A stretch of 64,000 nucleotides of DNA from Alphaproteobacteria bacterium CG11_big_fil_rev_8_21_14_0_20_39_49 (lineage in GTDB: Bacteria > Pseudomonadota > Alphaproteobacteria > Rickettsiales > UBA6187), in assembly GCA_002787635.1 (NCBI GenBank), contig PCXK01000028.1, forward strand, positions 18,502 to 82,501, read 5' to 3'. A program made the translations under genes and the position numbers. Positions 36,227 through 44,848 of this stretch are shown in pieces. The notes under the pieces are model-generated. The model did no database searches. It worked only from the letters and a program-made list of their open reading frames with translations, and had not been told where the DNA came from. Position 1 is the first letter of the stretch. Every line of letters begins with the position of its first letter.

Positions 36227-36847
36227 TTATCTGGTTTGCTCAGTTTGGATAAAAACTTTTATCTCTGTTCTACGGTTTTGAGGCTCTTTGATTCCGTCAT
36301 TAGTTTGAACTAAAGGCTCACTCTCACCTTTCCAGTTAACTTTTATGTTACTAGCTGACAAACCGTAAGATACTAATTTATCTTTAACTGCTAAAGCACG
36401 TTTTTCCGATAAAGCCATGTTGTAAGCATCAGAACCTGAACGGTCGGCATGACCTGTTAGTTCGATGTCGGCTTTATTACTTCCTCTGATAGCTTTATAT
36501 AAATCACCCAACACCTCGTTAGCAGTGCTGTTTATATTTGATTTATTAAAATCAAAGAAAACGATGTAAGAACGCTTATCGCTTACAGTGTAAGTTTTAG
36601 GGGCAGGCTGTTTTTTCAAAGTAGATACTATCTTCTTTTGAGGCTCTGCAACCGATGCAGCCTCAGGAGAGGCACAAAGATCCGAATCACTCTGCCATTT
36701 TGTTAAAACACACTCACCCGATACAATTGATGTTATCGGTCTGCCGAACTTGTCGACAACAACTTTTTGGTCAGATCCATCAGCAAACGTAGGCACGGCC
36801 GATAAACTCGCTATAGAAAAAATAGCACTAACAATAAACTTTTTCAT
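36227..36847 (-). CDS. OmpA-family peptidoglycan-associated protein
   Basis: 206 residues with a signal peptide (MKKFIVSAIFSIASLSAVPT, cut near FADG) and a short periplasmic linker. It carries KFGRPITSIVSGECVLTKW, seen in many alphaproteobacterial OmpA-like proteins. The C-terminal OmpA domain has IVFFDFNKSNINS, IELTGHADRSGSDAYNMALS and QNRRTEIKVF; the conserved Asp and Arg for diaminopimelate binding are present. No beta-barrel, so it probably floats in the periplasm bound to peptidoglycan. It faces the terminator at 36165-36198. Confidence 0.9.
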   Translation of the reverse strand: MKKFIVSAIFSIASLSAVPTFADGSDQKVVVDKFGRPITSIVSGECVLTKWQSDSDLCASPEAASVAEPQKKIVSTLKKQPAPKTYTVSDKRSYIVFFDFNKSNINSTANEVLGDLYKAIRGSNKADIELTGHADRSGSDAYNMALSEKRALAVKDKLVSYGLSASNIKVNWKGESEPLVQTNDGIKEPQNRRTEIKVFIQTEQTR

Positions 36848-37187
36848 TTATAAAAACCCTGATTTGTAATTAGTTTTAAACTTGAGTTCGCAATATATAC
36901 AACTTGATATTAAAAATAAACCATTAATTATTATCTACAACCCGTTATGTAACAAATTACCTTCCTTTTTCTTAAAATAATCTATATGTATGGCAAAAAC
37001 CACACAAACAACAACTCGCAAATGCAACTTATAATTACACTTTGTAAGCGATATTGAAATTAATAATTGCAAGCAACGCACTGAAAAAGACAATTTTATT
37101 TACAAGATTAACTATTTTTTAATATTTTTGTAATAATAATATTACTTAGGGCGTTTACTAAAGTATATTACACGCAAGGGGAATAAT
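36848..37187. other. Gene-free divergent spacer
   Basis: AT-rich 340 bases between the divergent OmpA-like and mlaC genes. I see no ORF, palindromic element or RNA hairpin. It presumably holds both promoters; the best candidate elements are too AT-rich to call. Confidence 0.5.
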
Positions 37188-37784
37188 ATGAACACAGCTA
37201 ACTTCGCAAGGGTATTTATTACACTTCTTATTTTCAATACATCAATCCTTACAAACGCAAAAGCATCAACGGAAGGGGCAAAGCAATTTATAAAAGAAGT
37301 TAGCGGCAAAGCAATTGAACTAATAAAAAGTAACGACACGAACGAATTAATCAAGGAACAGCAACTATCCAAATTATTTGAAGATTCCGTTGACACGGAT
37401 TGGATATCTAAATTTGTAATAGGCAAATACTGGAGAGATGCAAGCGATGCACAAAAAACCGTCTATTTAGAATTACACAGGCAATTTTTAATAAATAGCT
37501 ACGTTCCTAAATTTAAAAACTATACTAATCAGCAAATCCTGTTTAAAAATACTTTCGATGAAGGAAGTAATGAGTTTCTTGTAGAGACGGAAATAGTACA
37601 AGAAGACGGCACGGCCGTTAAAGTTGACTATAGAGTCAGGAAAATTGACAATGCAGAATACAAGATTTTCGACGTTATAGCCGAAGGTATCAGTTTAATA
37701 AATACACAAAGATCAGAATTTGCATCTATACTTTCCCGCAAAGGGGTTGATTATTTAATCAAAAAGCTAAAAACTAAAGTATAA
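37188..37784 (+). CDS. mlaC: MlaC/Ttg2D-type phospholipid-binding periplasmic protein
   Basis: 198 residues with a signal peptide (FARVFITLLIFNTSILTNAKA). The mature part has AKQFIKEVSGKAIELIKS, LFEDSVDTDWISKFVIGKYW and YLELHRQFLINSYVPKFKNY. It closes with YKIFDVIAEGISLINTQRSE, the hydrophobic-pocket fold of MlaC. Such proteins shuttle phospholipids between membranes for the Mla system. GGGGAA lies 5 bases before the ATG. The other mla genes are not next to it, unlike in E. coli. Confidence 0.88.
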   Translation: MNTANFARVFITLLIFNTSILTNAKASTEGAKQFIKEVSGKAIELIKSNDTNELIKEQQLSKLFEDSVDTDWISKFVIGKYWRDASDAQKTVYLELHRQFLINSYVPKFKNYTNQQILFKNTFDEGSNEFLVETEIVQEDGTAVKVDYRVRKIDNAEYKIFDVIAEGISLINTQRSEFASILSRKGVDYLIKKLKTKV

Positions 37785-37810
37785 CTGCAATGCCCGCTTA
37801 GTTCAGGGGG

Positions 37811-37847
37811 GAAGGCTCGCTTTAAAAGTTGAGCCTTCATTTTTTTG
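37811..37847 (+). terminator. Rho-independent terminator after mlaC
   Basis: GAAGGCTCGCTTTAAAAGTT followed by GAGCCTTCATTTTTTT: an 8-base stem and T run, 27 bases after the mlaC stop. Its T run overlaps the last codons of the convergent recF. Confidence 0.85.
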
Positions 37848-39009
37848 TTACTGTTCCATCACTTACATCAAAAAACTGTGCCTTATCCCTTATTTCCTTA
37901 AAAAGCTCTTCGTCCGTACCGGTCATCCAAACCTGTGCCTGCATTGAAAATATCTCTTCAAATAACGAAGCCCTGCGTTTTTCATCAAGATGTGCTACCA
38001 CCTCATCTAACAGAAGAACCGGAACACTCCCTTTCCACAACGCCTTAGCCCTTGCTTCCGCAAGTATTATAGATAGCAGAAGGGCTTTTTGCTCACCTGT
38101 AGAACAGGAAGCCGCAGGCATACATTTTTCATTATGAAAAGCTATGAAATCACTTCTGTGCGTGCCTACACTTGTCCTGCCCGTTCTTGAGTCCATGGCT
38201 CTTGATTCATATAACTGCTTCTTAAGAATTTCTTCAGCCTGAAGGGCTGAATTTTCAAGCATGATTCTTTCCACTCCTCCTTGCACATCTATATCGGCCT
38301 TTGGAAAAGCGGTTTTAAACTCATTAATAACCGCCTGAATATGCTCGACCGTGTCTATTCTGGCAGCGGCTATTGAAACCGCCCTTTGTGCCATCTTCTC
38401 TTCTAGAACACTTACCCAAGAAGGGTCATAACTAGGTTGCTGTATTATCTTGGCACGCTCACGCATAGTATATTCATATGAATATATACGTGAGGCATGT
38501 TCGGGGTCAAAATTGTAAACCAACCTATCTAAAAACTTACGCCTGTCAGATGAACTGCCTATAAATAGCCCGTCCATTTGCGGTGTCAGCCACATTACAC
38601 TGAATATACTAGTTAATTCCGCCTGATTTTTTACTATATCGCCGTCAATTTTTACTATACGCTTGCTATCTGTAACAAGCTCCCTGCCCGTTCCTATTTG
38701 AAATTCCTCAAAACCCTTATTAACAACGGCAGATATAGACCATGGCAAAACAGTCTTACCGCCCTGAATCATATCGGCATCGTTTAATTTTATTTTACGG
38801 AATCCCTTACCCGGAGATAATAGCGATATAGCCTCTAAAATATTTGTCTTACCGGAGCCGTTAGCACCTGTCAGCACAACGGGAGACGCACCAAGTTTTA
38901 AAGATAAGTCTTTGTAATTCCTATAATTGCCAAGTTTAATGCTTGAGGCGTAAAATGCCTGAGCTTGTATATTGTCGGTTATTAGCGGCGTATCGGCTAC
39001 TACACTCAC
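37837..39009 (-). CDS. recF: DNA replication/repair protein RecF
   Basis: SMC-like ATPase that loads RecA at gaps. Walker A is VLTGANGSGKTNILEAISLL, the signature CSTGEQKALLLSIILAEA, and Walker B LLLDEVVAHLDEKRRASLF. 390 residues is slightly above the usual 360-380. The N-terminal ~20 residues before IKLGNYRNYKDLSL are extra. It follows dnaN with a 3-base gap, the ancestral dnaN-recF order, although gyrB here lies elsewhere. Confidence 0.95.
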   Translation of the reverse strand: MSVVADTPLITDNIQAQAFYASSIKLGNYRNYKDLSLKLGASPVVLTGANGSGKTNILEAISLLSPGKGFRKIKLNDADMIQGGKTVLPWSISAVVNKGFEEFQIGTGRELVTDSKRIVKIDGDIVKNQAELTSIFSVMWLTPQMDGLFIGSSSDRRKFLDRLVYNFDPEHASRIYSYEYTMRERAKIIQQPSYDPSWVSVLEEKMAQRAVSIAAARIDTVEHIQAVINEFKTAFPKADIDVQGGVERIMLENSALQAEEILKKQLYESRAMDSRTGRTSVGTHRSDFIAFHNEKCMPAASCSTGEQKALLLSIILAEARAKALWKGSVPVLLLDEVVAHLDEKRRASLFEEIFSMQAQVWMTGTDEELFKEIRDKAQFFDVSDGTVTKK

Positions 39010-39012
39010 GTT

Positions 39013-40182
39013 TTATATACGCATCGGCATTATAACATATAGCGAAGAGCTATCGGCACTATCCTTTACCAAAACAGGGGCTGAACCGTCAGCAAATACA
39101 AATTCCACTTCATCACCTTCGATAACGCCCATCATATCCAGTATGTATCTGGAGTTAAAGCCCACCTCAACACTATCGGAATTATAATTTGCCTCAAGTT
39201 CCTCGGTTGCCGCACCATTATCATCATTAGTAGCCGAAAGTACAATCTTACCCGCAGACACCGTAAGTTTTACCGCCTTTGTTTTATCTGACGATATGGT
39301 AGAAACCCTGTCAACGGCAACAGAAAGTGCGTTTGAATCTATTACAAGGCTTTTATCGTTGGATTGAGGTATAACCTTGTTATAATCGGGGAAAGTTCCG
39401 TCTATAAGCTTTGATAATAAAACGGCTTTTCCGCATACAAAACATATTTTCGTATCGGATAAAGATACTTCGATATCGTCTTCAGCCTCATCAAGAAGCT
39501 TTTTAAGCTCAACAACCGTTTTTCTAGGGATTATCACTCCCGGAATCTCAGACGCACCCTCAGGGGCTTCTATTTCAATCTTGGCAAGCCTGTGTCCGTC
39601 AGTTGCAACCGCACATAACATTTTATCGGTTGAATGAATATATATACCGTTAAGGTAATACCTTGTTTCTTCTGTAGAAATAGCAAATCTAGGCTTGTCT
39701 ATCAGTGCTGTTAGCTCGGCAGCCGTCAAAGTGAACTCATACGGCATATCACCCCTGCTCATTACAGGAAAATCAGTAACAGGAATACAGGCAAGCGAGA
39801 AATTACAAGAGCCTGACGCTATTTCGATATGACCGGTATCCGATGCATCGCCTTTTATGGAAACCTGTGCTCCGTCAGGCAATTTCCTTACTATCTCATA
39901 TAAAGTATGGGCAGATACAGTCAAAGCCCCTTCTTCAGATATATCGGCTTCTAACTTCTCCGTTACGGCAATATCCATATCTGTGGCTGTCAGGCTTATT
40001 TGTCCGCCGAAAGCCTCTATTTTCACATTCGACAATATCGCTATCGTATTCCGCCTCTCCACAACCGACTGCACGTGTCCCAAAGCCTTTAAAAGCTGCG
40101 ATCTGTCAATCGTAAAGCCCAATGAAGATGAGATGTTTTCCGCCTGTTGTTCGTCCAACCGGACTTCTGCTGATTCTGTCAT
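39013..40182 (-). CDS. dnaN: DNA polymerase III beta sliding clamp
   Basis: Processivity clamp. Three repeated clamp domains are apparent, with IDRSQLLKALGHVQSVVERR at the start, YYLNGIYIHSTDKMLCAVAT and DGHRLAKIEIE in the centre, and ILDMMGVIEGDEVEFVFADG and SSLYVIMPMRI at the end. I start at ATG 40182 (MTESAEVRLDEQQ) rather than the TTG three codons earlier. 389 residues is longer than E. coli (366) through an N-terminal extension. Next gene downstream is recF. Confidence 0.96.
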   Translation of the reverse strand: MTESAEVRLDEQQAENISSSLGFTIDRSQLLKALGHVQSVVERRNTIAILSNVKIEAFGGQISLTATDMDIAVTEKLEADISEEGALTVSAHTLYEIVRKLPDGAQVSIKGDASDTGHIEIASGSCNFSLACIPVTDFPVMSRGDMPYEFTLTAAELTALIDKPRFAISTEETRYYLNGIYIHSTDKMLCAVATDGHRLAKIEIEAPEGASEIPGVIIPRKTVVELKKLLDEAEDDIEVSLSDTKICFVCGKAVLLSKLIDGTFPDYNKVIPQSNDKSLVIDSNALSVAVDRVSTISSDKTKAVKLTVSAGKIVLSATNDDNGAATEELEANYNSDSVEVGFNSRYILDMMGVIEGDEVEFVFADGSAPVLVKDSADSSSLYVIMPMRI

Positions 40183-40286
40183 ATTTACCAAACTTTATAC
40201 TATATTAATATTAAAAATTAGTCTGGACATTATCAGCAAAAAATCATTTATGCAAGCAGTCTTGAACACGAAATATAAAACAATTT

Positions 40287-40880
40287 TTATTCCAATAACC
40301 TCTTCTTCCAGTTCTCCAGTTGCTCAACGTCAACACCGGCATATACAACCCCGATAGGCTCATCGTTCATGCTTGCTATAAACGCAACTTCCACCTGAAA
40401 AAACTCCGTATTATAATCAAAGGCGAGGTCGCTTATATATGTTACGTAAGACCTTGAACCCAGAGTTTTTTTCCATTTTTCATTATTGCCCTGCCAATAA
40501 TCGTCACTAATCATACTTTGTCCGGCATTTATACCATAGGCATCTATTATGATTATCTCGGTGAATAATCCCTGTGACTCCTTTTGCTTAATTTTCAGGA
40601 AATTTGACAGGTCATTTTCCAAAACCCTATCCGTAAGAGGTCTTTTGTGCTTTCTGCGTTCTCCTATCCAAGTGTCATTTAATATCTTCTTATCCGTCTG
40701 TGACAAAAGTTCGTTTTTTTCATTTTGTTTTTTTAATGCTTTGATAACAATATCATTTTTCAACCACAACTTCATTTCGTTTACAACAAAGTCATTGATA
40801 TCGCTTCTGTAATCCTGCTGAGCAACAGCATTAAAAGAAGCCAAAACAGAAAAAAACAACGCTATTAATATCCTGCCCAT
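40287..40880 (-). CDS. Secreted PDC/Cache-like sensor domain protein
   Basis: 197 residues with a signal peptide (GRILIALFFSVLASFNAVAQ). The mature part is a stand-alone sensor-like domain: MKLWLKNDIVIKALKKQNEK, EIIIIDAYGINAGQSMISDD and YWQGNNEKWKKTLG. EVAFIASMNDEPIGVVYAGV ends the domain, typical of periplasmic PDC/Cache folds that bind small ligands. There is no transmembrane helix, kinase or cyclase fused to it, so it may hand a ligand to another receptor. Lone gene. Confidence 0.72.
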   Translation of the reverse strand: MGRILIALFFSVLASFNAVAQQDYRSDINDFVVNEMKLWLKNDIVIKALKKQNEKNELLSQTDKKILNDTWIGERRKHKRPLTDRVLENDLSNFLKIKQKESQGLFTEIIIIDAYGINAGQSMISDDYWQGNNEKWKKTLGSRSYVTYISDLAFDYNTEFFQVEVAFIASMNDEPIGVVYAGVDVEQLENWKKRLLE

Positions 40881-40963
40881 TTTTATATACCGACCGATTA
40901 AACAATGTCTACTAGGTTAGTTTTATTTATTCCATCTTTCAAGAAAAAGAGCAATTTACTAAC

Positions 40964-41048
40964 CGAGAGTACTCAATAAGCATAGTTTCTGCAAAAAATT
41001 AAAGATTTCAGTGATTTTTTTACAAAAACTATGTTTATTAAACACTCC
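40964..41048. repeat. GTGTTCAATAAA-family element lacking inner palindrome
   Basis: AGAGTACTCAATAAGCATAG at the left and CTATGTTTATTAAACACTCC at the right, with AAAGATTTCAGTGATTTTTT between. It has the right-hand internal segment of the long forms but not the TGAACTTGTTTCAGCATCT palindrome, so it supports the modular reading. Confidence 0.75.
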
Positions 41049-41136
41049 ATATAAGACTATTAATCTTTTTAGTTTAGAAATACTATAAAAGCTACTAAAC
41101 TAACCTCTTTAAATACATTATGGATGTAAAATAAAT

Positions 41137-42294
41137 ATGCCGTTATTTAATAATATAACCGTTATCGGATTAGGACTTATCGGTAGCTCCATAGCACAGG
41201 CTGCAAAAAAATACCATGCGGCAAAAACTATTACGGCATTTGACCTGAACGAAGAATCTATAAACAAAGCACTTGAGTTAGGCATTATTGACAACGGGTA
41301 TAACAACCTTAGCGATTCTGTTAAAGATAGTCAGATGGTTATAATCTGCACCCCTATTAGCACTTATGACGCAATTATAAATGAAATAGCTCCCAAACTT
41401 GATAAAGATACGATAATCACAGATGTAGGCTCTGTAAAAAAATCAGTAATAGATATTATTTCCCCTAAATTAAAATATCCTGAAAATTTTGTTCCCGCCC
41501 ACCCCATTGCCGGCTCTGAAAAATCCGGTTTACTTGCAGGTAATGCAGACCTTTTCTTAGATAAAGAGTTCATAATAACTCCGGCAGAAAAAAGCTCTTC
41601 ATCATCAATAACAAAAGTTGATAGATTCTGGCAAACCCTCGGCAGTAATATAGAAATAATACCACCTGAAGAACACGACGAAATATACGCAAAATCATCA
41701 CACATACCCCACTTAGCCGCTTTTTGCTATGCCCGATACATAATGAAAAATCAGAATATTTCACTTGCAAAGTTAGTTGAAAACGAAGGGGACGAGTTTG
41801 CAGCTTTTGTAAGATTAGCGTTTTCTAACCCGCAAATGTGGACGGATATATTTTTATATAACAAAGAACCTATAATTAAAAACACTGAAAAATACCTTCT
41901 TGACCCTTCAAATATTATTAAAAATAACGATGAAATCAAGGTGTTATATGAAAGAATAGAAAACGCCGCAAACATAAGGGCAAATTTTCAAAAAAAAGGA
42001 CACTTTACAAAAGCTCTTAACAAAAACGACATTTCAACAGGGATTATCCCGTTATTAATATCATGCCTGCTAATCGAATCAGTAGAAGGACACCCAAAGG
42101 TTGGCGGTGGCTTCTTAGGAATGACACAAGTAATACTTAACCCGAATGATGCAATAAAACAAACTATACAAATTCAAATTGACGACTATAACGATAAATA
42201 CAATCAATTATTATGTGAATATGAAAAACTTCTAAACTATATAAGAAACGCCGATAAAAAAAATATTTATTCCTATTTATCTGAAATAAAATAA
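41137..42294 (+). CDS. tyrA: Prephenate (arogenate) dehydrogenase TyrA
   Basis: NAD(P)-dependent step of tyrosine synthesis. The Rossmann motif is ITVIGLGLIGSSIAQAAKKY. DVGSVKKSVIDIISPKL and PAHPIAGSEKSGLLAGNADL carry the catalytic His and substrate-binding residues, and the C-terminal helical domain includes SSHIPHLAAFCYARYI. 385 residues is about 80 longer than typical single-domain TyrA. The C-terminal stretch (SCLLIESVEGHPKVGGGFLG onward) is extra and resembles neither ACT nor chorismate mutase in an obvious way. Lone gene. Confidence 0.88.
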   Translation: MPLFNNITVIGLGLIGSSIAQAAKKYHAAKTITAFDLNEESINKALELGIIDNGYNNLSDSVKDSQMVIICTPISTYDAIINEIAPKLDKDTIITDVGSVKKSVIDIISPKLKYPENFVPAHPIAGSEKSGLLAGNADLFLDKEFIITPAEKSSSSSITKVDRFWQTLGSNIEIIPPEEHDEIYAKSSHIPHLAAFCYARYIMKNQNISLAKLVENEGDEFAAFVRLAFSNPQMWTDIFLYNKEPIIKNTEKYLLDPSNIIKNNDEIKVLYERIENAANIRANFQKKGHFTKALNKNDISTGIIPLLISCLLIESVEGHPKVGGGFLGMTQVILNPNDAIKQTIQIQIDDYNDKYNQLLCEYEKLLNYIRNADKKNIYSYLSEIK

Positions 42295-42297
42295 ATC

Positions 42298-42560
42298 GGA
42301 ATTGTACGTTTAACAGTTGAACCGTTACAATTTAGTTGTTTTTGTCATAGACGAATTTATAGTAAATATATAAACGTTCATCGTCATACTATGGCTTGAC
42401 CATAGTATCCAAGTAATATAATAATACATGCACTTTGTGCACACCTCTTTTTATTTCTTGGATTCCAAATCAAGTTTAACAATGACATAAAATATATTTA
42501 ATATTGCAACATCTCATTTCAATTTAAAAAGAAGGAGTGTTAAAAAACGTACAATTTTGA
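42298..42560. repeat. Long inverted-repeat element with inner GTCAT repeat
   Basis: The outer arms CGGAATTGTACGTTTAACAG and GTGTTAAAAAACGTACAATT are inverted copies around a central repeat, GTCATACTATGGCTTGACCA ... GATTCCAAATCAAG ... AATGACATAAAAT. It occupies the first half of the tyrA-42848 spacer. No ORF. Confidence 0.6.
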
Positions 42561-42585
42561 AATAAATTATAAAAAAAAACGGCGC

Positions 42586-42744
42586 TGCTAACCAAAATAG
42601 TTAGCACTCCTTAAGTTTCGTCATTCCTGTGAATTTACGTATGTAAATTATAGGGGAATCTCCGGCAATTTGAACCGAATTACCCTATAATTTTGTTACA
42701 CAAAATTCGGGTAATGACGTAAAATTTTTTTGGTTAGCAATGCC
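42586..42744. repeat. Inverted-repeat element with GCTAACCAAAA ends
   Basis: Ends: GCTGCTAACCAAAATAGTTA and TTTTTTTGGTTAGCAATGCC. Inside: CGTCATTCCTGTGAATTTAC ... AATTATAGGGGAATCT and AATTACCCTATAATTTTGTT ... TTCGGGTAATGACGT, the same inner GTCAT family as at 51440-51528. Confidence 0.7.
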
Positions 42745-42847
42745 TAAAAAATGCAATTATTACTAACTAATTAATATTTTTATATTGATACTCATATAAT
42801 TTTCAGTACAAATAATGATGAAAAATCTTTTAAACCGGAATAAAAAT

Positions 42848-43423
42848 ATGAGTAAAGGCAAAAAAAATAATAACAAGGCTGATAAAAGCGCAGCTAACCA
42901 ACTAACCGAGGAATCTTTAAATAGCACTTCAGAGGAATTTATATACATAAATCCTGATGACGGTAAAATCAGCAATTTAGAATATGTGGCAAGAGGGTTT
43001 AGTACGGTGACGAAAGCTGCATCAAGCACTTTAACCGGTACGGGTAGTGCCATACAAAAAATTGCGGCAAATCCTTCTCATGCCTTTGGTGATATGGTTG
43101 TGCAAGCCAAGAATGCTTCGGGTGTTCGTATGCCTTACCACGAGCGAGGCGAATATAAGACATTTTTCAAACAAGGTGCGGAAGAAAACCCTGTTACGAA
43201 ATATCTTGATAAGAATTTTGGCGGTGCAAGCAGGGACGTAGCCGGATATACGCATAAATACAACTCCGATACTGGCAGAGTTGATAAATATAGCCCGACA
43301 GGAGATATAACAGAAAGAGTCCATGGGGCGGTTATAAAGGTAATAGTCGACAAATTGCAAAAGGAGCAACAAGAGGAAATAGCAAATCGGCAGGCAACAA
43401 ACGAAGGAATGTCACGCATTTAA
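42848..43423 (+). CDS. Hypothetical protein, 191 residues
   Basis: The start at 42848 (MSKGKKNNNKADKSAANQ) has GGA 8 bases upstream; an ATG 11 codons earlier lacks one. A Lys/Asn/Ser-rich N-terminus, likely disordered, leads to a Gly/Ala/Ser/Thr stretch (STVTKAASSTLTGTGSA). The rest is polar with many Tyr, Gly and Asp (GGASRDVAGYTHKYNSDT). No signal peptide or membrane helix. It is convergent with a small charged gene 1 base away. No family recognised; the composition recalls secreted effectors but that is speculation. Confidence 0.6.
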   Translation: MSKGKKNNNKADKSAANQLTEESLNSTSEEFIYINPDDGKISNLEYVARGFSTVTKAASSTLTGTGSAIQKIAANPSHAFGDMVVQAKNASGVRMPYHERGEYKTFFKQGAEENPVTKYLDKNFGGASRDVAGYTHKYNSDTGRVDKYSPTGDITERVHGAVIKVIVDKLQKEQQEEIANRQATNEGMSRI

Positions 43424-43424
43424 A

Positions 43425-43691
43425 TCAGACATCTATATCAATATGCCCCTGCATCGGATTATCCGGATATTTCTTTTTTTTGGAAGAATTGATGCTATTT
43501 TCCGCATCTTCGCTTTCAGATGATAACTCTATTATATCCTCAGGCTCGTTTTTTTTACCCTTCCTTTCTTTATCCTTCTTGTCCTTATTGATTTCATGGT
43601 GAGGGTCTTTTGAGGAAACGTAAGTTTTCTCAACCTTATTATGAATAGGCGGCGGTGTAATTGATCCAACCATTTTTAAATCCCCTTTCAT
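43425..43691 (-). CDS. Small highly charged hypothetical protein, 88 residues
   Basis: About half of the residues are Lys, Glu, Asp or Ser, for example HEINKDKKDKERKGKKNEPE and ELSSESEDAENS. Almost certainly disordered. No hydrophobic segment. The start MKGDLKMVGSITPP follows a repeat element; MVGSIT six codons later is an alternative. It is convergent with the 42848-43423 gene. Function unknown. Confidence 0.45.
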   Translation of the reverse strand: MKGDLKMVGSITPPPIHNKVEKTYVSSKDPHHEINKDKKDKERKGKKNEPEDIIELSSESEDAENSINSSKKKKYPDNPMQGHIDIDV

Positions 43692-43692
43692 T

Positions 43693-43812
43693 AGTAGCGT
43701 TTAGTATAGATAGCTATGTCATGCTGAATTTATTTCAGCATCTTTATATAACCAAAGTAGATACTGAAATAAATTCAGTATGACACAAATATATCTTCAA
43801 ATAAACACTGCC
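43693..43812. repeat. Diverged GTGTTCAATAAA-family element with inner palindrome
   Basis: AGTAGCGTTTAGTATAGATA and ATATCTTCAAATAAACACTG form the outer arms. The inside is GTCATGCTGAATTTATTTCA and GATACTGAAATAAATTCAGT with TATGACA. Arms and palindrome are both more diverged than in other copies. Confidence 0.65.
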
Positions 43813-43948
43813 ATTTCATTAGAAAATTGATTTATTCAATTTTTAGTTATAGATTTACTAATCAACGGCATTGTGCTTTTATTTACGGAGTGTCCCGTTT
43901 ATTTATTATATTATTAAAAATATAAATTTTCAATATATTAGGTAATGT

Positions 43949-44848
43949 ATGCCTCTTAAAAACCTGTTTTTATTAGTTATAGTGCTAACAATCGTATCAT
44001 GTGGCAGCAAAGAAAATAACACCCCTGAATATTCAGAAGCAGATATAAAACAATATCAATGGGAAAAAGCCAAAATGCCCACCTCAAAAGAGCCTAAAGT
44101 ATATGGAGGATATACAGGCGGCTGTATAGACGGTGCGTTAAGGCTGCCTGAATTTGGCACCGGTTATATTGCTGCAAATGCTAAAAATAACCGTTTATAC
44201 GGACACCCCGATCTCATACAGGTTATAGAAGACCTCGCCAAAGAAATGAACGGCAAATATAACACAACCCTTCTTATAGGAGATTTGAGTCAGGCACGCG
44301 GAGGGCCTGCACCACTCGACACATCTGCTCACAGAAGCCATCAAACCGGTCTTGACGTAGACATATGGTACAGAAATTTAAGCAAAGAAAAAATCGAAGA
44401 GGACGATATTTACCCTCATACGGTATTGTCTTTTTTTAAAGATAAGTTAAACAAAAAATACTGGGGGGATTCACAAATAAAAATGCTTGAATATGCCGCA
44501 AAGAACGATGATGTGGAAAGGATACTGGTAAACCCCGTTGTAAAAAAAGCAATGTGTGAAAAGTTCGGTAATGAACCATGGATTCACAAGCTACGCCCTT
44601 GGTGGGGACATGATAAACATTTCCATTTAAGACTAAAATGCCCGAAAAATGATTCTACATGCAGCAAGCAAGACCCCGTACCCGATGAAAATAGCTGTTC
44701 AGAGCCACTTAACTGGTGGTTTTCAGACGAAGCCAATAATATGGGTAAAAGCAACAAATCCACAAAAAGGCAATACCCGAACCTTCCACAACAATGTGAG
44801 AAGGTTTGGGTATGGAAACCTATCGGAACAATTAAGCTGCAACCTTAG
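43949..44848 (+). CDS. mepA: Penicillin-insensitive murein DD-endopeptidase
   Basis: LAS-type zinc peptidase that cuts peptide cross-links in peptidoglycan. An N-terminal lipobox ([16 protein letters not shown], Cys near residue 23) suggests an outer-membrane lipoprotein form rather than the soluble periplasmic E. coli enzyme. Zinc ligands are in [17 protein letters not shown] (HxxGxxxD) and [12 protein letters not shown] (HxH). 299 residues against 274 in E. coli. The last codons overlap the convergent leuB by 17 bases, and a hairpin lies in the coding end (44772-44812). Confidence 0.92.
   Translation: MPLKNLFLLVIVLTIVSCGSKENNTPEYSEADIKQYQWEKAKMPTSKEPKVYGGYTGGCIDGALRLPEFGTGYIAANAKNNRLYGHPDLIQVIEDLAKEMNGKYNTTLLIGDLSQARGGPAPLDTSAHRSHQTGLDVDIWYRNLSKEKIEEDDIYPHTVLSFFKDKLNKKYWGDSQIKMLEYAAKNDDVERILVNPVVKKAMCEKFGNEPWIHKLRPWWGHDKHFHLRLKCPKNDSTCSKQDPVPDENSCSEPLNWWFSDEANNMGKSNKSTKRQYPNLPQQCEKVWVWKPIGTIKLQP
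44772..44812. other. 14-bp stem-loop inside mepA coding end
   Basis: ATACCCGAACCTTCC and GAAGGTTTGGGTAT pair over 14 bases (one G-U in the plus-strand transcript) around a 13-base loop. It sits 20 bases before the leuB stop on the other strand. No T run follows in either direction, so it is not a standard terminator. Confidence 0.55.
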
